Source of the DNA: Sulfurovum sp. AR
Lineage (GTDB): Bacteria; Campylobacterota; Campylobacteria; Campylobacterales; Sulfurovaceae
DNA length: 64,000 nt
NCBI RefSeq assembly: GCF_000296775.1
Contig: NZ_AJLE01000002.1
Location: forward strand, 1 to 64,000
Reading direction: 5' to 3'
Positions 44,473-54,418 of this stretch are shown piece after piece (within the stretch, counting starts at the first letter, position 1; every line of letters begins with the position of its first letter). Below the pieces are notes generated by a model. That model did not search any database. It saw only the letters and a list, made by a program, of their open reading frames with translations, and was not told the origin of the DNA. The translations under genes were made by a program, and so were the position numbers.

Positions 44473-45408
44473 ATGAGTGGATATATGATTTTTTCCGGAA
44501 CATCAAACCCTGAACTCGCTGAAGAGATAGCAGCTTACCTGGAAATGCCTCTTTCCAAGGCAAATATTAACCGTTTTTCTGATGGTGAGATATCTGTACA
44601 GATCGCAGAAAGTGTCCGTGGTAAAGATGTATTTATCATCCAGCCTACCTCTGCTCCTGCGAACAGTAATTTGATGGAACTTCTTATCATGACAGATGCA
44701 CTGAAGCGTTCTTCTGCAAAGTCTATTACGGCTGTTGTACCTTATTACGGTTATGCAAGACAAGACAGAAAAGCTGCACCAAGAGTACCTATCTCTGCAA
44801 AGCTTGTAGCAAACCTTATGGAGACTTCGGGTATCACTCGTATGGTTACTGTGGACCTTCATGCTTCTCAGATACAAGGATTTTTTGATATCCCTGTAGA
44901 CAATTTGTACGGTGCTATTTTATTTATGGATTACATTAGAGCGAAGAATTTTGAAAACCCTGTCATCGCTTCTCCTGATATAGGTGGTGTGGCAAGAGCA
45001 AGATACTTTGCCAATAAACTAGGTCTGGATATGGTGATCGTTGATAAGAGACGTGAAAAAGCCAATGAGAGTGAAGTGATGAATATCATCGGTAATGTTG
45101 AAGGTAAAGATGTGATCCTCATTGATGATATGGTCGATACTGCCGGAACAATGGTGAAAGCCGCATCTGCACTTAAAAAACTCGGTGCGACTTCGGTCAT
45201 GGCATGTTGTACACACCCTGTACTTTCAGGACCTGCCTATGAGCGTATCGAAGAGGGAGAGCTTGATGAACTTGTGGTTGCCAATACGATCCCTATGGCA
45301 AAACCGTCCAAGAAGATCAAAATGCTTTCAACAGCCTCTATGCTGGGTGAAGTGATCCGTAGAGTACATAATAACGAGAGTGTAAACTCTCTGTTCGAAA
45401 CGAACTAG
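44473..45408 (+). CDS. prs: Ribose-phosphate pyrophosphokinase
   Basis: Makes PRPP from ribose 5-phosphate and ATP for nucleotides, His and Trp. The 311 aa have [20 protein letters not shown] (about 95), [12 protein letters not shown] (His, about 130) and the PRPP loop [13 protein letters not shown] (about 215-227). The length is normal. lepA follows after 23 nt. Confidence 0.96.
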   Translation: MSGYMIFSGTSNPELAEEIAAYLEMPLSKANINRFSDGEISVQIAESVRGKDVFIIQPTSAPANSNLMELLIMTDALKRSSAKSITAVVPYYGYARQDRKAAPRVPISAKLVANLMETSGITRMVTVDLHASQIQGFFDIPVDNLYGAILFMDYIRAKNFENPVIASPDIGGVARARYFANKLGLDMVIVDKRREKANESEVMNIIGNVEGKDVILIDDMVDTAGTMVKAASALKKLGATSVMACCTHPVLSGPAYERIEEGELDELVVANTIPMAKPSKKIKMLSTASMLGEVIRRVHNNESVNSLFETN

Positions 45409-45431
45409 TAAGTAAAAATACAAGGAATGTA

Positions 45432-47243
45432 ATGGCCAAACCAGTACCACAGAAGAATATCCGTAATTTTTCTATTATCGCACATATTGACCATGGAAAG
45501 TCGACACTTGCAGACAGGATCATACAAGAGTGTGGGGCGGTTTCAGACAGAAAGATGTCTGCACAAGTGATGGATACGATGGACATAGAAAAAGAACGTG
45601 GTATTACCATTAAAGCGCAATCTGTACGTCTTGACTATGTAAAAGATGGTGAACATTACATCCTCAACCTTATTGACACTCCGGGCCATGTGGATTTCTC
45701 TTATGAAGTGAGCCGATCTCTGGCATCATGTGAAGGTGCACTGTTGATAGTGGATGCTGCACAGGGGGTTGAAGCACAGACGATCGCCAATGTCTATATC
45801 GCTATAGAGAATGATCTTGAACTTTTACCGGTCGTCAACAAGATCGACCTTCCTGCAGCCGATCCGGACAGGGTATTGAATGAACTGGAAGAGGCGATAG
45901 GTATCGATGCGACTGAGCATAATCTTGTGTCAGCCAAGACGGGTGTTGGAGTCAAAGACCTTATAGATGCTATCGTAGATCGTGTCCCTGCACCACAAGG
46001 TGATGAGAATGCACCAGCTAAAGCACTTATTTACGATAGCTGGTTTGACAATTATCTAGGAGCCTTGGCATTGGTACGTGTCTTTGAAGGAAGTATCAAA
46101 AAGAGACAAAATATTAAGATCATGGGAACAAAAGAGGAACATCAGGTACTTGATCTGATGTATCCTAACCCTATCGCACCGATAAAAACAGATGAGATCC
46201 GTACGGGTGAAGTGGGTATTGTTGTCACCGGACTTAAAACCGTTGAAGGCCTACAGGTTGGTGATACTATTACTGATGCCAAAAATCCTACTGCTAAAGC
46301 AATTGGAGGTTTTGAACCCGCTAAACCGTTTGTTTTCGCAGGTATCTATCCTATAGAGACCGATAAGTTTGAAGACCTGCGTGATGCACTGAACAAACTC
46401 AAACTCAACGACTCCTCATTGAGCTTTGAACCGGAGAGTTCTATGGCACTGGGCTCCGGGTTTAGAACAGGTTTCCTTGGAATGTTGCACATGGAAGTGG
46501 TGAAAGAGCGTTTGGAACGCGAATTTAACCTTGAACTTATCGCGACTGCACCTACGGTTGTCTATAAGGTCAAACAAACCAACGGTACTGAAATTGAGAT
46601 ACAAAATCCAAGCGAGCTTCCTGAACCGCAGAAGATAGATACGATCTATGAGCCATATGTAAAAGCGACGATACTTACACCTCAAGAGTACGTAGGTAAT
46701 CTTATCAAACTACTGAATGACCGTCGTGGTCTTCAGGTAAAGATGGATTACCTGAATGAAACACGTGTGCTTATGGAGTATGATATCCCTATGAATGAGA
46801 TCGTGATGGACTTTTATGACAAACTGAAGTCTATTACCAAAGGGTATGCAAGTTTTGACTATGAACCTATCGGATTTAGACCAGGTAATCTTGTAAAGCT
46901 TGATATACGTGTTGCGGGAGATATAGTGGATTCACTCTCTATCATCGTTCCTGAAGAGAAAGCTCGAACAAGAGGACTTGCCTTTGTTGCACAGCTCAAA
47001 GAGCTTATTCCAAGACAGCTTTTTGAAGTCGCTATCCAGGCGAGTATCGGAAACAATATAATTGCCCGCTCCAATGTCAAATCTATGGGTAAAAACGTGA
47101 CGGCAAAATGTTATGGTGGAGATATCACACGTAAAAGAAAGCTTTTAGAGAAACAGAAAGCAGGAAAAAAACGTATGAAATCCATCGGTTCTGTGGAAGT
47201 ACCGCAAGAGGCATTTATGGCTGTATTGAAGTTAGACAGCTAA
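45432..47243 (+). CDS. lepA: Elongation factor 4 (LepA)
   Basis: Ribosome-associated GTPase of 603 aa: AHIDHGKST (P-loop, 17-25), [25 protein letters not shown], then EF-G-like domains III and V and the LepA-specific C-terminus ending in [20 protein letters not shown]. Complete and typical. The last base of its stop is the first base of the next gene. Confidence 0.97.
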   Translation: MAKPVPQKNIRNFSIIAHIDHGKSTLADRIIQECGAVSDRKMSAQVMDTMDIEKERGITIKAQSVRLDYVKDGEHYILNLIDTPGHVDFSYEVSRSLASCEGALLIVDAAQGVEAQTIANVYIAIENDLELLPVVNKIDLPAADPDRVLNELEEAIGIDATEHNLVSAKTGVGVKDLIDAIVDRVPAPQGDENAPAKALIYDSWFDNYLGALALVRVFEGSIKKRQNIKIMGTKEEHQVLDLMYPNPIAPIKTDEIRTGEVGIVVTGLKTVEGLQVGDTITDAKNPTAKAIGGFEPAKPFVFAGIYPIETDKFEDLRDALNKLKLNDSSLSFEPESSMALGSGFRTGFLGMLHMEVVKERLEREFNLELIATAPTVVYKVKQTNGTEIEIQNPSELPEPQKIDTIYEPYVKATILTPQEYVGNLIKLLNDRRGLQVKMDYLNETRVLMEYDIPMNEIVMDFYDKLKSITKGYASFDYEPIGFRPGNLVKLDIRVAGDIVDSLSIIVPEEKARTRGLAFVAQLKELIPRQLFEVAIQASIGNNIIARSNVKSMGKNVTAKCYGGDITRKRKLLEKQKAGKKRMKSIGSVEVPQEAFMAVLKLDS

Positions 47244-47599
47244 TGACACTTATCCCTGTAGAAGAAGATCAAAAGACCATCTCCGGACGTTTCAGAAAAG
47301 CAAACTCCTTTGCTTTTCTTGATGAGGGACAGATCTTTGTACAGGAAAACCCCCATAAAACGTCAAAATCACCAGAATTTTTTGAATATTTTAACACATT
47401 GAACATAGATAGGATCTATATCAAAGAGTTGGGGTACAAAACGTTCCTGAAACTTCTAGAACTGGGTGTAGAAGTTTATCTGGTACAAGAGGCAGACAGA
47501 TGGAACCGTATCAAGCCTGACAGTTTGCTTTTATTAACTATGGATAATGCAAAAGAATATTGTTCGTTAGGCCATCATAACAAAGAGGCTAGAAAGTAG
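47243..47599 (+). CDS. Hypothetical protein, possibly NifX/NifB-associated fold, 118 aa
   Basis: The pattern [33 protein letters not shown], then IKELGYKTFLKLLELGVEVYLV, resembles the small dinitrogenase-cofactor-binding (NifX/MTH1175) RNase H-like fold in strand order, but this is a weak visual match. It overlaps both lepA and the next membrane gene by 1 nt, so it is translationally coupled to them. Confidence 0.55.
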   Translation: MTLIPVEEDQKTISGRFRKANSFAFLDEGQIFVQENPHKTSKSPEFFEYFNTLNIDRIYIKELGYKTFLKLLELGVEVYLVQEADRWNRIKPDSLLLLTMDNAKEYCSLGHHNKEARK

Positions 47600-48045
47600 T
47601 GGGCTGGGCATTACACCTACACCTTGTGGCAGCTATTGCATGGATAGGTGGTGCATTTTTCATGTTCATGCTGGGTGTGAGTCTAAGAAAAAAAGAGGAC
47701 CAGGATGCTGTATATCCGCGTATAGGTCCTATCTATGGGTATTTTGAGACTGCAGCACTGATCATTCTGCTTACTACAGGGTATCTGATGATCTCCAGCA
47801 ATGGTTTGTTAGATATACTTTTTTCAAACCTCTCCAATGAAGTGATCGATGCATTGCGTATGAAGCTCTATATAGTAGCCGTCATTGTATTACTTACCGT
47901 GATACATATGGCTATTTCTTTGAAGACCCTGCACAGAGAAAAAACACCTTTACAGCGTCTTTTCTCAAAAGGTTCATCGATGGGAATTTTTCTTTTGAAC
48001 CTTATTGTTCTGCACTATGCGATGGTACTTCGAGACATACTTTGA
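47599..48045 (+). CDS. CopD-like four-helix membrane protein
   Basis: The GTG start overlaps the previous stop. The 148-aa product has four membrane helices and conserved-looking His residues in LHLHLVAAIAWIGGAFFM, LTVIHMAISL and VLHYAMVL, as in the CopD/DUF2269 group of putative heme-b or copper membrane proteins. No signal or soluble domain. The role is uncertain. The following gap of about 100 nt holds a regulon promoter. Confidence 0.65.
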   Translation: MGWALHLHLVAAIAWIGGAFFMFMLGVSLRKKEDQDAVYPRIGPIYGYFETAALIILLTTGYLMISSNGLLDILFSNLSNEVIDALRMKLYIVAVIVLLTVIHMAISLKTLHREKTPLQRLFSKGSSMGIFLLNLIVLHYAMVLRDIL

Positions 48046-48080
48046 TCTCCAAACTCCCCTAATTTTTTCATTTATTTCAT

Positions 48081-48128
48081 TGAACTGACATTTTTACACT
48101 ACTAAAAGTATCCTACGTTTTATATACT
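48081..48128 (+). promoter_or_regulatory. Regulon promoter site A, upstream of the thiD operon
   Basis: TGAACTGACA at 48081-48090, CTACTAA at 48099-48105, and TATACT (-10) at 48123-48128, exactly 42 nt from the motif start. It drives thiD at 48154 with AAGGAG as RBS. One of eight gap-free copies of the same layout in 48-63 kb. Confidence 0.7.
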
Positions 48129-48153
48129 CCTAAATATAAATCAAGGAGTGAAT

Positions 48154-48942
48154 ATGAAAGTAGTATTGAGTATTGCCGGTTCTGACAGTAGTGGCGGTGC
48201 AGGTATTCAAGCGGACTTAAAGACATTTGAAGCTTTTAATGTGTTCGGTACCACAGCGATCACAGCTCTGACAGCACAAAATACCACAGGTGTTGAACAG
48301 ATCGTGGGTATGGATGCAGCATTTGTCAAGAAACAGATTGAAATGGTATTGAACGATTTTGATGTAGCTGCGATCAAGATCGGTATGCTTTTCAATAAAA
48401 AGATCATAGATGCTGTGTGTGAGATGATACAGGACCTTAGTATCCCCATCGTGCTTGATCCTGTCTCTATCTCTAAAGCAGGTTCCCCATTGATTGAAGA
48501 TGATGCTTTAAGTGCTATGAGATCTCTTTTTGATCATGTGACACTGATCACACCCAATCATCATGAGGCCTATGAATTCTTTGGATATATAGATGGAGAT
48601 ACAAAATCCCTTGAAATGATCCAGAGTCTTAATACACCGGTACTGATCAAACATCATGTGGTTGAATCTACTGAAGGAAGCTTCAGTGTGGACCAACTCT
48701 ATTTTCAGCGTCAAAAACGTCTGTTTCAGTCACCGCTCATAGAAACCTCAAATTTACACGGTACAGGATGCTCTTTTTCAAGTGCGATCACAGCAAATCT
48801 TGCATTAGGGCATTCTCTTGAGAAATCGATCTCCATTGCAAAAAGTTTTATTGCACATGGTCTAAGAGAGGCTCCTGGCATTGGAAATGGACCGGGCCCT
48901 ATACATCATAAAAAAGGAGGAGAATATGCAGCGATCGCTTAA
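48154..48942 (+). CDS. thiD: Hydroxymethylpyrimidine (phosphate) kinase
   Basis: Phosphorylates HMP and HMP-P for thiamine synthesis. I choose ATG 48154 (6 nt after AAGGAG); a GTG at 48148 lies within the RBS. The 262 aa have SIAGSDSSGGAGIQADLKTF (about 7-26), a KIGML loop, DPVSISKAG and the catalytic HGTGCSFSSAI (about 207). It overlaps thiE by 17 nt. No TPP riboswitch is visible in the gap; transcription appears to use regulon site A instead. Confidence 0.94.
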   Translation: MKVVLSIAGSDSSGGAGIQADLKTFEAFNVFGTTAITALTAQNTTGVEQIVGMDAAFVKKQIEMVLNDFDVAAIKIGMLFNKKIIDAVCEMIQDLSIPIVLDPVSISKAGSPLIEDDALSAMRSLFDHVTLITPNHHEAYEFFGYIDGDTKSLEMIQSLNTPVLIKHHVVESTEGSFSVDQLYFQRQKRLFQSPLIETSNLHGTGCSFSSAITANLALGHSLEKSISIAKSFIAHGLREAPGIGNGPGPIHHKKGGEYAAIA

Positions 48943-49546
48943 TGGTCTCTATGTGATCACAGATGAGTACCTTACACCAGATGAAACTGTACATAGTTAT
49001 GTTGAAGATGCCCTTATCGCAGGAGCTTCTATCGTACAATATAGAAACAAAACAAAATCAGATGAAGAGGTAGAAGAAGTATGTCGAATACTTCAATCAC
49101 TTTGCAGCAGTCATAACGTGTCTTTCATTATAGATGATCGTCCACATTTAGCAGCGAAGATAAATGCTGATGGTCTGCATATCGGTAAAGATGATATGCC
49201 TATTGAAGAGGCGAGGAAAATTTTCCCCAAAGGTATCATAGGGGTATCATGTTACGGAAGTATTCGTAAAGCCAGAGAGGCTCAGCAGGAGGGTGCGGAC
49301 TATGTAGCATTTGGATCATTTTTTGCATCGCCCACAAAACCTCACTCAGGTATTATTTCCCTAAATGTATTGCACAAAGCAAAAGAAGCAATTGATATAC
49401 CTATCTGTGCCATTGGTGGGATTTCCCAAACAAATATAGGACAAATTGCAGCCACACAGACAGACATGATCTCTGTTGTAAGTGCAGCATTTAAAGGTAA
49501 TACAAAAGAAAACGTATCGAATTTAATAAAAGGAATGAAAATATGA
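48926..49546 (+). CDS. thiE: Thiamine-phosphate synthase
   Basis: Joins HMP-PP and the thiazole phosphate. The start is ATG 48926 (MQRSLNGLYVITDEY) behind AAAGGAGGAG, inside the end of thiD; the longer frame from 48881 lacks an RBS. The 206 aa have GASIVQYRNK, IDDRPHLAAKINADGLHIGKDD, GVSCYGSIRKA and GSFFASPTKP, i.e. the PP-binding and thiazole sites. ATGA coupling to the next gene. Confidence 0.94.
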   Translation: MQRSLNGLYVITDEYLTPDETVHSYVEDALIAGASIVQYRNKTKSDEEVEEVCRILQSLCSSHNVSFIIDDRPHLAAKINADGLHIGKDDMPIEEARKIFPKGIIGVSCYGSIRKAREAQQEGADYVAFGSFFASPTKPHSGIISLNVLHKAKEAIDIPICAIGGISQTNIGQIAATQTDMISVVSAAFKGNTKENVSNLIKGMKI

Positions 49547-50421
49547 AACTGAAACTCGCTTTTGAATGGTTTTTAAACCCAGATCACTTACCCTTTTTGG
49601 TAGGGTTACACAAAGGTTATTTTGAAAATTATGGTCTAGACCTTGAACTCATTGTACCAGATGAGCATTATGATGGACTGGATGAACTCATTGAAGGGAA
49701 TATCCAGTTCGCAACCAACGAACCACTGCATCTTATAGAACAGTTTGATGAGAAATTCCTTTCATTAGGTACCTATTTTGAAACCAAAGGTGGTGTTTTA
49801 CTTAAAAAAGAGACGTATGAAAAAGTGAAGAATGGTGAAATGATCACCATAACCACGCCTGTATCAAACGATGTGACCAATACTATAGGATATGAGATCA
49901 TCCGTCGCTACTTTGAGAAAGAAGGTATTGATGTATCTAGAGGACAGGTACACTTTGAACCTAATGGATTTGAACATATCAAGTATATGAAAGAAGGTGC
50001 AGATGGTGGATGGCTCTACTTCTATAATTTTGAAGGGATAGAGGCACAGCATGAAGGAATGGATCTGCTCTATCTCGACGCTCAAACTTCAGGTTTTGCA
50101 AATTTCAGTGCACTGGATTTGTTTGTCAATAAAGACTTTTACCATGCCAACGAAAAAGTATGTAAAGATTTTGATGCAGCAGTCAAAGAATCCATCAGGT
50201 TTATGAACGCAAACCCAAAAGAGGCAATGGATATCTACTATGATCATACCAAAGAAGCTAAATCAGCACTTATGGATGATATACTAAGAGCAACATTAGA
50301 ATGTTTTGATGAAAATTATAGTTCAAATTATGCACAGTCTTTACCTATTTTGGAATTTTTTAGAGAGATAGGCATCACAGCATTAGATGATGAGCGATTC
50401 AAAACAGCTTTTTTACACTAA
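49543..50421 (+). CDS. Cytosolic THI5/NMT1-fold protein (candidate HMP-P synthase or pyrimidine binder)
   Basis: This 292-aa protein of the NMT1/THI5-like periplasmic-binding fold begins MKLKLAFEWFLNPDHLPFL with no signal peptide, so it stays in the cytoplasm. No permease or ATPase gene is nearby. It shares the HLPF..GLHKGYF start with yeast Thi5. The His in NEPLHLIEQ (about 66) falls where Thi5 has the His consumed to make HMP-P, but the preceding Lys is Asn and the Thi5 CCCFC cluster is absent. Coupled to thiE by ATGA, in an operon that ends with pdxH (PLP supply). Either a variant HMP-P synthase or an HMP-binding protein. Confidence 0.75.
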   Translation: MKLKLAFEWFLNPDHLPFLVGLHKGYFENYGLDLELIVPDEHYDGLDELIEGNIQFATNEPLHLIEQFDEKFLSLGTYFETKGGVLLKKETYEKVKNGEMITITTPVSNDVTNTIGYEIIRRYFEKEGIDVSRGQVHFEPNGFEHIKYMKEGADGGWLYFYNFEGIEAQHEGMDLLYLDAQTSGFANFSALDLFVNKDFYHANEKVCKDFDAAVKESIRFMNANPKEAMDIYYDHTKEAKSALMDDILRATLECFDENYSSNYAQSLPILEFFREIGITALDDERFKTAFLH

Positions 50422-50431
50422 AGGGTGACTT

Positions 50432-51382
50432 ATGAAAATAGCCGTATCAGGATGTTTACTAGGGGAAGAAATACGTTATAGCGGCGGACACAGTCTTGAT
50501 CGTTTTGTGACCCAAAGTTTAGGAAAGTATGCCCAGTTCGTTTCATTTTGTCCCGAACATTTAGCATTCGGTACGCCTAGATCAACGATAAGACTGGTAG
50601 AAGATGAGAATGAAGGCTATTATGTGCAAAGCAGTGATGAAGAGGTCGATGTTACTGAGAAGCTTTTAGATACCAATAACTTGGAACTTCAAAAAATTCA
50701 GAATGAACCAATACGGGGTATCATATTCAAGTCCAAATCTCCTTCTTGCGGGCTCGGAAGTGCCATGGTTTACAGGTCGAACGGCTACTCCAAAGAGAAA
50801 GATGACGGTCTTTTTGTAAAGATGTGTAAAGAGCATTTCCCTTTACTGCCCATGGAAGAGGAAGGAAGACTGAATGACCCATGGTTACGCGAGAATTTCA
50901 TCATGCAACTTTTTGCTTACGATGATTTCGAAAATTTTAAGGCTTCAAACCCCACTATGAAAACATTGGTATCTTTTCATCAGAGCTATAAATTCATGCT
51001 ACAAGCAAAAAATGAAATGATGTATCGTGAACTGGGACAAATTGTAGGTAATCATGAGGGGTTACCATTTGATGAAATATTTAGACAGTATGAGATCCTA
51101 TTTAAAACAGCTATCGCGCAAAAAAGTTCTATAGGTAAGAACAGAAATGTCCTGGAGCATATGGCCGGCTTCGTGAAGGACAAAGTAAATCAAGTAGAAA
51201 AAGAGATGCTTCATGAACAAATACATGATTATGCAAACAAAATAGTACCTCTGATCGCACCACTAAGCAGACTTCATATGTTTGCAAAAGCCTATAATGT
51301 AGAGTATCTTTTGGATCAAAAATTTCTTCATCCCTATCCTAAAGAGTTGGCACTACGTTCAGATATAAGGAGTGGAAAATGA
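50432..51382 (+). CDS. DUF523-DUF1722 (YbgA-type) protein
   Basis: This 316-aa protein has an N-terminal DUF523 domain (about 1-145: VSGCLLGEEIRYSGGH, FCPEHLAFGTPRS, KSKSPSCGLGS, cysteines likely binding metal) and a C-terminal DUF1722 (about 185-300: LVSFHQSYKFMLQAKN, HEQIHDYANK). The same fusion commonly adjoins photolyase genes in proteobacteria, as it nearly does here. The activity is unknown. It overlaps the OMP gene by 4 nt. Confidence 0.88.
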   Translation: MKIAVSGCLLGEEIRYSGGHSLDRFVTQSLGKYAQFVSFCPEHLAFGTPRSTIRLVEDENEGYYVQSSDEEVDVTEKLLDTNNLELQKIQNEPIRGIIFKSKSPSCGLGSAMVYRSNGYSKEKDDGLFVKMCKEHFPLLPMEEEGRLNDPWLRENFIMQLFAYDDFENFKASNPTMKTLVSFHQSYKFMLQAKNEMMYRELGQIVGNHEGLPFDEIFRQYEILFKTAIAQKSSIGKNRNVLEHMAGFVKDKVNQVEKEMLHEQIHDYANKIVPLIAPLSRLHMFAKAYNVEYLLDQKFLHPYPKELALRSDIRSGK

Positions 51383-52248
51383 AAGGTCTTACCTTTCTCG
51401 CACTAGTTTGTAGTTCATTATTGATCGCTGAAGAGCAAAAACTGTCACTGCTTGAAAAAATTGCACAACCAAAAATAACTTTTCAAAGTGATTTTCTTTC
51501 GGATGCCAAATTTGAAGGGTATGAGGGCAGTGTGAAGACATATAAACAAATGATCCAGATCAATAATGAGATTGTGGGCTTTAGTTATAGCCGTTGGGAT
51601 TTTGACTGGAGCAACGAGAATGATCTCCCTTTTTACAAAGGTAAAACACCTATAGATGCTATGAATCGTTTCAAGCTTTATACAAATTTCCCTTTACATA
51701 TCAATGATAAATGGTTCATGCTTAATTCAGTCAATGTCAATTCAACCTATGAAAAAGAGATGAGTCATTCTTTGGGTGCAGGTATTACAAGTTTTTTTTC
51801 CTATAAAGTGGATGATAAACATACGATCCAGCTTGGTGCTTTTGCAAATTATCACTCTGTGAAAACACTTGTGTTACCAGTGCTTGGGTATTCTTATCGA
51901 GCGAGAGCAACAGATGGTTTAAAAATGGTCATTGGATTTCCAAGAGCCTATGTAGGCTATCAGATCACTCCAGAAGTTTTAATTAATGCGGGTATGGTCT
52001 ACTCTCAGGCAGTGATACGTCTTGCAGATGACAGCGGTATTGAGCCAGGGGGCTATAGCGAAGCAAAAGATTTTCAGGCAAACCTAGGATTTCGGTACGA
52101 GATCAATCAACACTTTGAATTAAGTACAGATCTTCTCTATGCATTTAAACGTGATTTTACCATCTACAACCATAATGCTGATGAAGTAGACAGTTATAGT
52201 ATCGAACCCTCTTTGGGTGGTATCATCAAGTTAAAATATCTTTTTTAA
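51379..52248 (+). CDS. Outer-membrane beta-barrel protein
   Basis: This 289-aa protein has a short signal peptide (MKGLTFLALVCSSLLIAEE) and then alternating amphipathic strands with frequent aromatic residues, ending in ...GGIIKLKYLF with the C-terminal Phe typical of outer-membrane barrels. Cargo and role are unknown; its place between DUF523/1722 and photolyase in a stress operon is odd for a porin. Confidence 0.72.
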   Translation: MKGLTFLALVCSSLLIAEEQKLSLLEKIAQPKITFQSDFLSDAKFEGYEGSVKTYKQMIQINNEIVGFSYSRWDFDWSNENDLPFYKGKTPIDAMNRFKLYTNFPLHINDKWFMLNSVNVNSTYEKEMSHSLGAGITSFFSYKVDDKHTIQLGAFANYHSVKTLVLPVLGYSYRARATDGLKMVIGFPRAYVGYQITPEVLINAGMVYSQAVIRLADDSGIEPGGYSEAKDFQANLGFRYEINQHFELSTDLLYAFKRDFTIYNHNADEVDSYSIEPSLGGIIKLKYLF

Positions 52249-52277
52249 AGAAGTTATGAGGAGAGTAGGTAATATAG

Positions 52278-53633
52278 ATGAAAAGGATTCTCTGGTTCAG
52301 GCGTGATCTAAGAGTAGAAGACAACCCTATACTCTCATTAGGTGGTGAGGTACTGCCTATTTTTATCTTCGATACACAAATACTCAATGCACTTCCTAAA
52401 GATGATAAACGTGTCAGCTTTATTTTTGACAGGGTGATCAAGCTCAAAGAGTCACTAGAAGACAAAGGTTTAGACCTCAAAATATTTTGGGGTGATCCTG
52501 TAGAGATATTTAGAGTATTAGAGGCACAAGGTTTTGATGAGGTGGTTGCCAGTGGAGATTATGACGCCTATGCCAAAGAGCGTGATATAAGGGTTTCTCA
52601 TCTTCTTCACTTCCGCTATATGGATGATACCTATATCTTTAAACCTGAAGAGATACTCAAAGATGATGGTACACCTTATCTGGTCTTTACTCCCTTTTAT
52701 AACAAGGCTAAAGCACTTTTTTCTAAAGAACATCTTCGAGAGTATACGTTTGGAGAACATACGCTCTATAAGACTTCGTATGAAGGTATCACCAAAATTG
52801 ATGATAAAGAGGAGATCCTGCCTTTAGATATTGATTCGATAGGATTTAGAGAAAATCTTCCCCGCATCGATCAGCTCGAAACGAAACTAAAAGCCCTGAA
52901 AGATAATCTTTCCATCTATGCCAAGGAGAGAGATTATCTTGATAAAGAGGTGACTTCACATCTCAGTATCGACCTTCGTTTTGGTACGATCTCTATACGA
53001 AGTCTGTTACGCTTTTTGGTCGAGCAGAAAAACAGAGGTGTGGATACGGAACCTTTTTTCAGACAACTCATTTTTCGTGATTTTTATGCTTATTTGCTCT
53101 TTCATTTTCCTGATCTAGCGTGGGAAAACTATAAATACAGATTTAACGGCATAGAAGATGAAGAAAAATACAGTGCATTTTGTGAAGCCAGAACAGGAGT
53201 ACCCGTAGTGGATGCAGGGGTAAGAGAATTGTTGCAAACAGGTTTGATGCATAATCGTGTACGTATGATCTGCGCTTCATTCTTTACCAAGGATCTGCTC
53301 TTGCCATGGCAGTGGGGAGAAAGTTTTTTTGCGAAGTATCTGTTGGATTATGACGCTGCATCCAACATACTCTCTTGGCAATGGAGTGCAGGTACAGGTA
53401 TAGACCCTCAACCGTATTTCCGTATATTCAATCCCTATCTGCAGAGTAAAAAATTTGACAAAGAGGCACGCTATATCAAAAAGTGGATACCCGAACTCAG
53501 AGACGTAGATGCAAAAAAGCTTCATGATGAGAGCTATCTGCTAAACTATAGTATTAAAAAGTATCCCAAACCGATAGTCGTACATAAAGAGGCTTCACAA
53601 CATGCTTTGGCATATTTTAAACAGAGACTTTAG
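52278..53633 (+). CDS. phrB: Deoxyribodipyrimidine photolyase
   Basis: Light-driven repair of pyrimidine dimers with FAD. The 451 aa comprise an N-terminal antenna domain (KRILWFRRDLRVEDNP) and a C-terminal FAD domain with FFRQLIFRDFYAYLL, RTGVPVVDAGVRELLQTG, HNRVRMICASFFTKDLL, LPWQWGESFFAKYLLDYDAASN and WQWSAGTGIDPQPYFRIFNP. All family blocks and Trp residues for FAD photoreduction appear present. It is followed after 8 nt by pdxH. Confidence 0.93.
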   Translation: MKRILWFRRDLRVEDNPILSLGGEVLPIFIFDTQILNALPKDDKRVSFIFDRVIKLKESLEDKGLDLKIFWGDPVEIFRVLEAQGFDEVVASGDYDAYAKERDIRVSHLLHFRYMDDTYIFKPEEILKDDGTPYLVFTPFYNKAKALFSKEHLREYTFGEHTLYKTSYEGITKIDDKEEILPLDIDSIGFRENLPRIDQLETKLKALKDNLSIYAKERDYLDKEVTSHLSIDLRFGTISIRSLLRFLVEQKNRGVDTEPFFRQLIFRDFYAYLLFHFPDLAWENYKYRFNGIEDEEKYSAFCEARTGVPVVDAGVRELLQTGLMHNRVRMICASFFTKDLLLPWQWGESFFAKYLLDYDAASNILSWQWSAGTGIDPQPYFRIFNPYLQSKKFDKEARYIKKWIPELRDVDAKKLHDESYLLNYSIKKYPKPIVVHKEASQHALAYFKQRL

Positions 53634-53641
53634 GAGGTAGC

Positions 53642-54280
53642 ATGTTAGATTTGCAAGAGATGCGTACAGAATATATACAAGCGACACTCGATGAAAGTAC
53701 GGTACCTGAAGATCCTTTTATTCTTTTTGAAACGTGGTTCGCACAAGCAGTCGAGACAGAGGTGAAAGATCCAAACAGTATGATATTGGCTACAAGCTCG
53801 AAAGAGAATATTCCAAATATACGTACCGTACTTTTAAAGATATTTGATGAAAAGGGGTTTGTGTTTTTTACGAACTATAACAGTGTCAAAGCCAAGGAGA
53901 TAGAAGAAAATCCTCATGTCGCACTGGAATTCTTATGGTTGGATCTCGAACGCCAGGTACGTGTGATAGGTACCTGTGAAAAGATCAGTACGTCTGAGTC
54001 TATGTCATACTTCATGAAGCGTTCTCGAGGTAGTCAAATAGGTGCATGGGTGAGTAAACAAAGTTCGGTCATCTCTTCACGGAAGATGCTTCAAATGCAA
54101 ATAGAAAAAATGAAACAAAAGTTTGCTAATGGTTCCATCCCACTACCTGATTTTTGGGGAGGCTACAGGGTCATACCCTCACAGATAGAATTTTGGCAGG
54201 GCAGAGCGAACAGACTGCATGACCGTATCCTCTATACGAGAGAAAACGGTGGATGGAAGATAGAAAGACTTGCTCCTTAG
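53642..54280 (+). CDS. pdxH: Pyridoxamine/pyridoxine 5'-phosphate oxidase
   Basis: FMN enzyme that makes PLP. The 212 aa have PNIRTVLLKIFDEKGFVFFTNY (FMN site), ALEFLWLDLERQVRVIG, RGSQIGAWVSKQSS and the C-terminal QGRANRLHDRILYTR (substrate Arg/His). Complete. It is the last gene of the thiD operon, which makes sense if the THI5-like protein uses PLP. Confidence 0.94.
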   Translation: MLDLQEMRTEYIQATLDESTVPEDPFILFETWFAQAVETEVKDPNSMILATSSKENIPNIRTVLLKIFDEKGFVFFTNYNSVKAKEIEENPHVALEFLWLDLERQVRVIGTCEKISTSESMSYFMKRSRGSQIGAWVSKQSSVISSRKMLQMQIEKMKQKFANGSIPLPDFWGGYRVIPSQIEFWQGRANRLHDRILYTRENGGWKIERLAP

Positions 54281-54418
54281 AATACTGTTTTTTAATAGGT
54301 TATTATCCAGTAAAAACAGGAAAGAAAAATATTTTTAATTTCTCAAAAAAATTGTTGAAAATTTGATGCAAATCCGAAAAAAAGGAGTAAAATTCGAAAA
54401 AATACTTCGGAGAAAAAT

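Noticed and set aside
48046-48153. TPP riboswitch upstream of thiD
   Set aside because: The gap before thiD is about 108 nt and lacks the CTGAGA and ACCTG-type conserved blocks; the visible signals are regulon site A and a plain RBS.
54301-54418. Ninth regulon site before the DUF2156 gene
   Set aside because: The TGAA-n-n-GACA and CTAYRAA blocks are not present at the right spacing; only AT-rich DNA and a TAAAAT are seen.
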